A program made the translations under genes and the position numbers. A stretch of 49,577 nucleotides of DNA from Colwellia sp. (GTDB lineage: Bacteria; Pseudomonadota; Gammaproteobacteria; Enterobacterales; Alteromonadaceae). Positions 43,823 to 49,577 of this stretch are shown one piece after another (position 1 is the stretch's first letter; every line of letters starts with the position of its first letter). The stretch covers positions 13,787 to 63,363 of the forward strand of contig JALJPB010000019.1 of the NCBI GenBank assembly GCA_022969175.1, read 5' to 3'. Below the pieces are notes generated by a model. That model saw only the letters and a program-made list of their open reading frames with translations, had not been told where the DNA came from and did not search any database.

Positions 43823-44308
43823 TTATTTCAATGCATCCCATTGGGCTCTAGTCATTTGGGATTTTTGATATTCCATCATAATTAACCACTTGCCTTCTTT
43901 TTTAATTAACAGGGCATTCATATGGGCAATAAATTCAGTTTGTTTACCCTGTTTATCCGTTGTGTAATAACGAAACATGCCTGTTTCATGAGCGGTTGTT
44001 TGATCGTGCAAACGTTGAGTGAAGTAAAAATCAACACCAGCGGTCATTTTTTTGGCTTTAGTATCATCAAAACCTGATTTCCAACTCGCTAAGGCTTTAG
44101 CAATAGGGTAACTGTCTTTACTAAAACCACTCACTAAAATGGCATCTTGATGATAGCCCTTTTTATAACCTTCAAAATCGCCCTCGGCCACTGTTCGAGC
44201 TAACTCTGCCCAGGTAGCATCTAATTCCTTGATAATTTGGTCGTCGGCAATCGCTGCATTAGTGATAATTAATAGTAGCCATAAGCTCAATTTAACAATT
44301 CTTTTCAT
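43823..44308 (-). CDS. Exported NTF2-like (DUF4440/SnoaL-type) protein
   Basis: This 161-residue protein has a signal peptide (LSLWLLLIITNAAIA) and a small NTF2-like alpha-beta domain: ELDATWAELARTVAEGDFEGYKKGYHQDAILVS, then EFIAHMNALLIKKEGKWLIMMEYQ. The fold is used by isomerases, dehydratases and non-catalytic binding proteins, and no catalytic residues decide. The ATG at 44308 has AGAG seven bases upstream. A TTG at 44323 is disfavoured. Confidence 0.82.
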   Translation of the reverse strand: MKRIVKLSLWLLLIITNAAIADDQIIKELDATWAELARTVAEGDFEGYKKGYHQDAILVSGFSKDSYPIAKALASWKSGFDDTKAKKMTAGVDFYFTQRLHDQTTAHETGMFRYYTTDKQGKQTEFIAHMNALLIKKEGKWLIMMEYQKSQMTRAQWDALK

Positions 44309-44483
44309 TATTACTCTCTTCAAAATTAAGGATAAATTAGGTCTTAGTGTTCAGGTTTAAGAACCATGTACTTTTAATGATAGCCTCGTCCATAAACTAA
44401 GTTACGGCGGTAAAACATTCATTGATACCACCATTACTTTCTAATTAACTCTGACTGAACACATTTCAGGACGAGACATAAAG

Positions 44484-44522
44484 ATAAGAAAAAGGCTGTA
44501 AAGTGATTAACTTTACAGCCTT
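44484..44522 (-). terminator. Intrinsic terminator of fadD
   Basis: AAGGCTGTAAAGT (44492-44504) pairs with ACTTTACAGCCTT (44510-44522), 13 bp with a five-base loop. On the minus strand TTTTT then CTTATC follow. It lies about 60 bases after the fadD stop codon and works as a strong terminator on paper. Confidence 0.88.
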
Positions 44523-44559
44523 TTATATAGAATACTATAGTGATAACACAACTATATCG

Positions 44560-44595
44560 TTATCTTAATTCTTATCTCAATTCTTATCTTAATTC
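44560..44595. repeat. Three 12-bp tandem copies at the fadD stop codon
   Basis: TTATCTTAATTC (44560-44571), TTATCTCAATTC (44572-44583) and TTATCTTAATTC (44584-44595). The third copy contains the fadD TAA and the last three sense codons. The first two lie in the 3' untranslated region. Confidence 0.85.
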
Positions 44596-46239
44596 TCTGC
44601 GAAGGATTTTACCGACATTGGTTTTAGGCAGTTCGTCCCTAAACTCAACTAACTTAGGAATTTTGTAATTGGTTAAGTTTTTTCGGCAGTGATCAATAAG
44701 CGATTTTTCGTCTAAGTTTTCATCTTTACGAACAACAAATATCTTCACCATTTCACCACATACTTCATTGGGTACACCAACGGCTGCTGCTTCAAGTACA
44801 CCTTCATGCATCATAAGCACTTCTTCAATTTCATTAGGAAAAACATTGAAGCCTGAGACAATAATCATATCTTTTTTACGATCAACTATCTTAAAGAAAC
44901 CTTGATCATCAACTGTAGCGATATCACCGGTTGCTAACCAGCCATCTTTTAAAATTTCATCGCTAGCTTCTTGACGATTATAATAACCGACCATTACTTG
45001 CGGACCTTTAACCCACATTTCGCCAGCTTCACCTATTTGTGCTTCAGTGCCATCATCTTTAACAATACGAATATCGGTAGATGGAGCAGGAAGACCGATA
45101 GTGCCATTATAGCTTGCTTGATTATAAGGACTTAACGAAACCATGGGAGAACACTCAGTTAAACCATAGCCTTCAAGTAGTCTTGTCGTTGTTACTTCCT
45201 GCCAACGCTCTGCCACAGGTCGCTGTACAGCCATGCCGCCGCCCAGCGCCATTTTAAGCGTGCTAAAATCTAAATCTTTAAATCCTGGAGTATTTAATAA
45301 ACCGTTAAATAAAGTATTTACCCCAGTGATGGCGGTAAAAGGATATTTACCTAATTCTTTAACAAACGCAGGCATGTCACGAGGATTGGTGATCAGTAAA
45401 TTAGTACCACCAAGGGTAATAAACGTTAAGCAATTCGCCGTTAAGGCAAAGATATGATAAAGCGGTAATGCCGTCACCACGAGCTCATTACCTTCTTCTA
45501 ACATAGGTTTAATCGCCGCTTTTGCTTGCTCTAAATTTGCCACCATATTACGGTGAGAAAGCATTGCGCCTTTTGAGACTCCGGTCGTACCGCCAGTGTA
45601 TTGTAAGAAAGCGAGATCATCACCTTGTATAGCTACAGGGGAGAACGTTAAGTTTTGTCCCTTAGCTAACACAGCGTTAAATCTTACCGTATCGGGTAAG
45701 TTAAAACTTGGCACCATTTTCTTAACATACTTAACAACCGTATTGACAATAGCGCCCTTAACAAAGCCTAAACGATCACCCAATGAAGTCATGATGATAT
45801 GTTCTACAGGTGTTTTATCAATAATGGTTTCTAGAGTATGAGCAAAATTTTCAATAATTAAAATCGCTTTAGTGCCAGAGTCTTTAAGTTGGTGCTCTAA
45901 TTCACGTGCGGTGTAAAGTGGATTAACATTTACCACCGTAAGCCCTGCGAGTAGAGCTCCAAATAATGCAATAGGGTATTGCAAGGTATTAGGTACCATA
46001 ATGGCAAACTTATCACCTTTAACCAGACCTAATTCTTGCTGACAATAAGCAGCAAAGGCTTTAGATTGTACAGCTAACTCTGCATAAGTAATTTCGGCGC
46101 CCATATTGATAAAAGCAACTTTATCGCTGTAAACACCGGTATATTTATTAAACATATCAACAATCGAAGCGTATTTGTCAGCGTCAATCTCGTAAGGAAC
46201 ACCAGGGGGATAGCTTTTCTCTAACCAAATTTTTTCCAC
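44584..46239 (-). CDS. fadD: Long-chain fatty-acid-CoA ligase FadD
   Basis: This 551-residue acyl-CoA synthetase (E. coli FadD 561) has [18 protein letters not shown] (AMP/ATP loop), [36 protein letters not shown] and the C-terminal GKILRREL Lys. It activates long-chain fatty acids with ATP and CoA for beta-oxidation at the inner membrane. The open frame reaches 46338, but GTG at 46239 with GAGGAAAG upstream gives the normal FadD start ([15 protein letters not shown]). A PsrA-like site lies about 95 bases upstream, and the stop sits in a 12-bp tandem repeat. Confidence 0.95.
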   Translation of the reverse strand: MEKIWLEKSYPPGVPYEIDADKYASIVDMFNKYTGVYSDKVAFINMGAEITYAELAVQSKAFAAYCQQELGLVKGDKFAIMVPNTLQYPIALFGALLAGLTVVNVNPLYTARELEHQLKDSGTKAILIIENFAHTLETIIDKTPVEHIIMTSLGDRLGFVKGAIVNTVVKYVKKMVPSFNLPDTVRFNAVLAKGQNLTFSPVAIQGDDLAFLQYTGGTTGVSKGAMLSHRNMVANLEQAKAAIKPMLEEGNELVVTALPLYHIFALTANCLTFITLGGTNLLITNPRDMPAFVKELGKYPFTAITGVNTLFNGLLNTPGFKDLDFSTLKMALGGGMAVQRPVAERWQEVTTTRLLEGYGLTECSPMVSLSPYNQASYNGTIGLPAPSTDIRIVKDDGTEAQIGEAGEMWVKGPQVMVGYYNRQEASDEILKDGWLATGDIATVDDQGFFKIVDRKKDMIIVSGFNVFPNEIEEVLMMHEGVLEAAAVGVPNEVCGEMVKIFVVRKDENLDEKSLIDHCRKNLTNYKIPKLVEFRDELPKTNVGKILRRELR

Positions 46240-46288
46240 AGTTCTTTCCTCACGTTTTAATATATTTTTTATGACTACACTATTCGAA

Positions 46289-46314
46289 CGGCTTAAGTTA
46301 GCAAAATTAAGCCG
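46289..46314. promoter_or_regulatory. Inverted repeat CGGCTTAA-N10-TTAAGCCG upstream of fadD
   Basis: This 8-10-8 perfect inverted repeat lies 50 to 75 bases upstream of the fadD GTG. It could be a regulator site or a leader hairpin. No regulator is assigned. Confidence 0.4.
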
Positions 46315-46331
46315 GTATGAATAGTAATTTT

Positions 46332-46345
46332 TAAACACTTGTTTG
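46332..46345. promoter_or_regulatory. Candidate PsrA operator of fadD
   Basis: On the minus strand CAAAC-AAGT-GTTTA matches the PsrA pattern of inverted AAAC/GTTT half sites with a four-base spacer. PsrA represses fatty-acid degradation genes in many gammaproteobacteria and is released by long-chain fatty acids. Function here is inferred. Confidence 0.45.
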
Positions 46346-46547
46346 AAAATGGGCTGTAGTGCCTATAATTCAAGGTGGATGTTTTAATAAGGGATGATAA
46401 AAAAACTATTCTAAGCGATTAACTCCATTAAGGTTATTTTGTAAACTTTTCAATTAATCTTGCTGACCTCAGTTATTAAACTTTAATCTCGACAGAACCA
46501 CACACCCTAGTATAGTTACTATTTAAATATTGATAAAAACAAACCAA

Positions 46548-46832
46548 ATGAAACTAAATACCATTGCTGAAAAAAATTACTTATGGGTTGAAGAAATGGG
46601 TTGGCATAACAAAACTGTGCTAGAAGCTTTAGCTCTTGTCGCCTCTGAAGTAGGTGAGGCGATTAATGAATGCCGTCATGAAAAACCCAGTGATGAATTT
46701 CCTGAGGAATTAGCCGACATCATTTTAAGAGTATTAGATATTGCCCACTGGCAAAAAATAGATATTGAAAAAGTTATTGAACAAAAGATGTTAAAGAATC
46801 AACAAAGAGGTAACAGGGGAAGACTTAAATAA
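46548..46832 (+). CDS. MazG-like nucleotide pyrophosphohydrolase
   Basis: This 94-residue protein has the all-alpha NTP-PPase motif: SEVGEAINECRHE followed by FPEELADIILRVLD, with the acidic residues that bind Mg2+ (E-x-x-E and E-x-x-D). Such single-domain proteins hydrolyse non-canonical or excess nucleotides. The ATG at 46548 is preferred over a TTG at 46530; neither has a good ribosome site. A terminator overlaps the end of the gene. Confidence 0.85.
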   Translation: MKLNTIAEKNYLWVEEMGWHNKTVLEALALVASEVGEAINECRHEKPSDEFPEELADIILRVLDIAHWQKIDIEKVIEQKMLKNQQRGNRGRLK

Positions 46833-46847
46833 TCTCCCCTTTTTTCA
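46816..46847 (+). terminator. Intrinsic terminator at the end of the MazG-like gene
   Basis: AGGGGA (46816-46821) pairs with TCCCCT (46836-46841), followed by TTTTTC. The 14-base loop includes the stop codon, so the hairpin starts within the coding sequence. Confidence 0.6.
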
Positions 46848-46866
46848 CTTTAAAAATTTATTACAA

Positions 46867-47850
46867 CTAAAATTCAGAATGTACACCAATGAGAGGTGCA
46901 AAACTGGCTAAGTTTATTTTTAACTTATTAACCAATGCGCTTGGTTTAAGCTGGGGTACTCGGGTTAAGTCAGTTTCAATATTGCTTTGTTGCCAATGCT
47001 TTACAAATTCACTTTGCTCAGGTGCTTGGTGTAAAGTTCTTGTTTTAGCTGAAAGCATGGCAATAGACTTTATCGACTTTGTTTTACTAAATCGAGCATC
47101 CGATTTATAGGTAAAATGTTCATTAACGTGATCATCACTTAAATTAACCAATTGAATCATCAATTGATGAAGCACATTATTTATCGTTAGTTTTTCAATC
47201 GCTAGCACGATCACTTTCTGATCAAATAGTTCTGGCAATTGAGTACTTGATTTTGTCAGTATCTCTAATTCAAGCAGGTAATAACCTGCTGGCCTTTTTT
47301 CGATATTTTGAATATAAAAGCTTGCCTGATCATATCGAATATTATCAATTTCATCTTGTAAGTCTGCCCAAGAAATCACAGGTTCATCGCAATTAAGAAT
47401 TACCTCACAGCTCACTAACAATGGCAGATCATGATGGCAATTAAATGGTGTAGTTACTTTATTACTTGCCGTTAAGCGAAATAATTCACGTACTTCATGC
47501 TCTCTTGCCTTTTTAATCGCTAAAAATACGGTTTGTATAATTTCAGAGCTGGGCAAGTTTGGCTCTACTCGCCATTTTCTACCATAAACAATTTTTTTGT
47601 TTTTCGCTGTCTTTAAATAATTATCAATACCGACAACACCCACTTGAAGATAAATTCCTGCTTTATCTTCACAAACAAACACCGGATAACTTACACTGTA
47701 TTCTATATTTAATATCAATTCTTCAACACTATTAACGGTATGTTGGTAAGCTAAATAATGCTGTGGCACACATTGCTTACCATTAGCTAGTTCAGCCTTA
47801 GGCGCATTAATATGCGCCGACTCTCCTTTGAGTAATGCTATCGCTTTCAT
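46867..47850 (-). CDS. Protein of unknown function, 327 residues
   Basis: Not recognised. There is no signal peptide or membrane segment, so it is probably cytoplasmic. It has mixed alpha/beta composition. Landmarks are CHHDLPLLVSCEVILNC, YYLLELEILTKSS and an N-terminal VEELILNIEYSVSYPVFVCEDKAGIYLQVG. The last segment is rich in Lys and Ser. An AAGGATATTACTGT stretch lies before the ATG. It lies 16 bases after the SRPBCC gene on the same strand, suggesting a two-gene operon. Confidence 0.7.
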   Translation of the reverse strand: MKAIALLKGESAHINAPKAELANGKQCVPQHYLAYQHTVNSVEELILNIEYSVSYPVFVCEDKAGIYLQVGVVGIDNYLKTAKNKKIVYGRKWRVEPNLPSSEIIQTVFLAIKKAREHEVRELFRLTASNKVTTPFNCHHDLPLLVSCEVILNCDEPVISWADLQDEIDNIRYDQASFYIQNIEKRPAGYYLLELEILTKSSTQLPELFDQKVIVLAIEKLTINNVLHQLMIQLVNLSDDHVNEHFTYKSDARFSKTKSIKSIAMLSAKTRTLHQAPEQSEFVKHWQQSNIETDLTRVPQLKPSALVNKLKINLASFAPLIGVHSEF

Positions 47851-47866
47851 ACAGTAATATCCTTTA

Positions 47867-48382
47867 TTAAGTGGCAGGATAAGCTAATTTGTCAATTTTA
47901 ACAGGCCTGACCAAATTGCCACTTTCAACACGTTTTTTAAGTGCTGATAATGTTTGGGTTAAACCCTGCGACAATTTATTTTTCATCATTAAACTGTGCA
48001 GCACTTTACCAATAACACCGAACTTTAAGTTATAGCCAAACTCAATAACTATGTTTGTTTCATGATGATTAACGGCCTCAATTTTCCATCGCCCCTGTGC
48101 TGCCGTTAATGGCCCTAAATCTGTCACTGTATAAGTAAAACCTGATTTTTCTTGCCATTGAGTAATAACTTCATCAATTGAGCCAAAACCTTCAATATCG
48201 CAATGCCTTGCTGCGCCTATTTGTTGGTCTTTTTCATTCAAGCTATGTGAATGCGTCACCGAAGGAGCCCAAGTATAGACATGATTAAAGTCGGCAATAA
48301 TTGACCAAACCTCATCTAGTGGTGCATTAATAGTTATACTTTTGTTTTGGCAGTAATCTGTAGGTAATGAAATATTAGTCAT
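47867..48382 (-). CDS. SRPBCC (START/Bet v1-like) family protein
   Basis: This 171-residue protein has the SRPBCC layout: NKSITINAPLDEVWSIIADFNHVYTWAP at the start, IGAARHCDIEGFGSIDEVITQW, and a C-terminal helix (GKVLHSLMMKNKLSQGLTQTLSALK). The fold makes a hydrophobic ligand cavity (lipids, polyketides, hormones); the ligand is unknown. The ATG at 48382 has AAGGAATAAAG directly upstream. The open frame running up to 48532 lacks this and overlaps the divergent LysR region. It probably forms an operon with 46867-47850. Confidence 0.88.
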   Translation of the reverse strand: MTNISLPTDYCQNKSITINAPLDEVWSIIADFNHVYTWAPSVTHSHSLNEKDQQIGAARHCDIEGFGSIDEVITQWQEKSGFTYTVTDLGPLTAAQGRWKIEAVNHHETNIVIEFGYNLKFGVIGKVLHSLMMKNKLSQGLTQTLSALKKRVESGNLVRPVKIDKLAYPAT

Positions 48383-48567
48383 CTTTATTCCTTGTTGGCA
48401 GTACACTAAGTAGTAATACAATAAATTCATCACTATTAAAGTATAAAAATCAAAACGAAGGAATATGACAACCTGCATCGAAGTGTTGCATTTATGCACC
48501 ACGCAATTCACTCCTATTTTTGTTACTATCAATAAAAAATCTCACAAGAGCTGGAGAAAGGATAAGT

Positions 48568-49458
48568 ATGTTGAACTGGGATGACTTAAAGTTTTTTCTT
48601 GCCGTTTGCCGCGCAGGCTCAGTTCGCAGTGCAGCCATAACGCTGAAAGTAAACCACACTACGGTATCAAGACGAATAAATAGTTTCGAACTCGCTTTAG
48701 GGCAGCGATTATTTGAACGTACCAGCCAAGGTTATGTTAAAACTAAATTAGCGGATGAAATCTATAACGAAGCTTCATATTTAGAAGAAAGACTTAACAC
48801 CGTTGAGAGAAAAATAATCGGTAGGGATGATGAACTTAGTGGCGACATTAGAGTAACCTTACCCGAAATATTAGCCACTGAATTACTGATGCCTGGTTTT
48901 GCTAAATTTTGTCACTTATATCCTGAAATCGATATTGAGATTATTGAATCAGTTAAAGAATTAAATTTAGCCAATCGCGAAGCTGATGTCGCCTTTAGAA
49001 TAGTGAAACAGCCACCGGATTACCTAGTGGGTCGTAAAATAGCAGTACTTCACCGAGCTTGTTACTTGAGTAAAAAACTAGCTCACAAACTTAGTGAGCC
49101 CGGATGGCTGGAGCAGCAAAACTGGATCGGCTGGACAGACAAATTAAGAAAACCTATTGGCCTAATTGCTAAAGAATACCCTAGATTTTCATCAAAACAC
49201 AAAATCGCCAATGCTCAGTTGCAATCAATAGCCTGCAAGGAAGGTATGGGAATCGCCATTTTACCTTGCTTTAAAGCTGATCTTGATGATGAGTTAGTTA
49301 GGATCCCCCCCTACATCAGCGAAGCAAAATACGACTTATGGATTTTAAGTCATCCAGACATGAGAAAAAATAACAAAATACAAAGCTTCGTCCGGTTTAT
49401 GACCGAGTATCTCGCCAACAAAAATGATTTAATAGAAGGTAGAGAGTTTACTCGTTAA
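48568..49458 (+). CDS. LysR-family transcriptional regulator, divergent from the SRPBCC operon
   Basis: This 296-residue protein has an N-terminal HTH (WDDLKFFLAVCRAGSVRSAAITLKVNHTTVSRRINSFE, LFERTSQGYVKT). The co-inducer domain has DIRVTLPEILATELLMPGFAKF, YPEIDIEIIE, then SKHKIANAQLQSIACKEGMGIAILPCF. AAAGGAT directly before the ATG at 48568 sets the start; an in-frame ATG at 48520 is disfavoured. It likely controls the divergent SRPBCC operon. A heptamer tandem repeat begins at its stop codon. Confidence 0.92.
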   Translation: MLNWDDLKFFLAVCRAGSVRSAAITLKVNHTTVSRRINSFELALGQRLFERTSQGYVKTKLADEIYNEASYLEERLNTVERKIIGRDDELSGDIRVTLPEILATELLMPGFAKFCHLYPEIDIEIIESVKELNLANREADVAFRIVKQPPDYLVGRKIAVLHRACYLSKKLAHKLSEPGWLEQQNWIGWTDKLRKPIGLIAKEYPRFSSKHKIANAQLQSIACKEGMGIAILPCFKADLDDELVRIPPYISEAKYDLWILSHPDMRKNNKIQSFVRFMTEYLANKNDLIEGREFTR

Positions 49459-49480
49459 CCGTTAACCGTTATCCGTTATC
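49453..49480. repeat. Four heptamer tandem copies at the LysR stop codon
   Basis: CGTTAAC (49453, 49460) and CGTTATC (49467, 49474). The first copy contains the LysR TAA stop. It is similar in placement to the repeats at 21961, 36007 and 44560. Confidence 0.8.
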
Positions 49481-49536
49481 CGCATAGTGAAACTAAAGTA
49501 TAAATACAGTAATATAATTTTGAAATTTCAAACAAA

Positions 49537-49569
49537 AAAAAGCATAAGAGCTCGGCTCTTATGCTTTTT
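49537..49569. terminator. Bidirectional intrinsic terminator
   Basis: AAAAAGCATAAGAGC (49537-49551) pairs with GCTCTTATGCTTTTT (49555-49569) around a TCG loop, with A-runs before and T-runs after. It would stop the LysR transcript and any transcript entering from the right. Confidence 0.88.
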
Positions 49570-49577
49570 AAATTAAA

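Noticed and set aside
46240..46338. 33-codon N-terminal extension of fadD
   Set aside because: GTG at 46239 has GAGGAAAG upstream and aligns with the known FadD start; the upstream part carries the leader inverted repeat.
48383..48532. 50-codon extension of the SRPBCC gene
   Set aside because: The ATG at 48382 has a strong ribosome site and starts the conserved domain; the extension covers the divergent promoter region.
1..49577. tRNA, rRNA, insertion sequences or phage genes
   Set aside because: None of their conserved sequences or terminal repeats could be recognised on either strand by eye.

Overview
The window is AT-rich chromosomal DNA from a gammaproteobacterium. The gene set points to a Colwellia-like marine member of the Alteromonadales: a GlrK-QseG-GlrR sigma-54 system, PaaABCDE with PaaX, a PhoPQ-like pair next to a choice-of-anchor H protein, DUF3300 and many secreted or outer-membrane proteins. 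This assignment is inferred from protein families and base composition, because there is no rRNA and I saw no tRNA, phage or intact insertion sequence.

Layout. 1-4.1 kb: the end of a papain-like peptidase, an orphan B12-type radical SAM enzyme of the RiPP-maturation family, a Lys/Glu-rich protein and a YbjQ protein. 4.1-11.5 kb (minus strand): a phenylacetate operon, paaA-B-C-D-E, then paaX, then a fused enoyl-CoA hydratase/3-hydroxyacyl-CoA dehydrogenase. It is interrupted by two copies of a dispersed palindromic repeat, one of which has grown a regular 24-bp tandem array. 11.7-17.6 kb: a giant two-propeller sensor kinase, then a c-haem sensor-domain protein and a periplasmic binding protein. 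17.7-22 kb: a secreted EF-hand protein divergent from glrK-qseG-glrR, with a sigma-54 promoter and two TGTC-N10-GACA-type GlrR sites between them. 22-26.9 kb: a DUF5329 protein, a membrane-anchored XRE regulator and, divergent from it, three tandem paralogous exported proteins of unknown function. 26.9-32.6 kb: a membrane protein, a giant metallopeptidase/propeller/barrel protein, a metallo-beta-lactamase-fold hydrolase and a DUF4382 lipoprotein. 32.9-35.2 kb: a highly divergent tubulin/FtsZ-superfamily protein. 35.4-41.6 kb: a LysE exporter, a choice-of-anchor H protein, PepSY plus a PhoPQ-like two-component system, a DUF3300 protein and a PilZ protein. 41.7-49.6 kb: a LysR/quinone-oxidoreductase pair, an NTF2-like protein, FadD, a MazG-like protein, an unknown protein with an SRPBCC protein, and a second LysR.

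How the genes fit together. The paa operon makes and opens the phenylacetyl-CoA epoxide, and the hydratase/dehydrogenase could serve the lower beta-oxidation-like steps. FadD, 35 kb away, has a PsrA-like operator. In the PhoPQ-like region one module, (G/A)TTCAG-N5-GTTCAG-N11-(-10 box), occurs in three promoters: the choice-of-anchor H gene, the PepSY-regulator-kinase operon and the DUF3300 gene. This defines a likely local regulon. The most novel items are the tubulin-like protein, the three-paralog exported family with its membrane XRE regulator, the GlrR-controlled EF-hand gene, and a recurring pattern of short tandem duplications placed exactly at stop codons.
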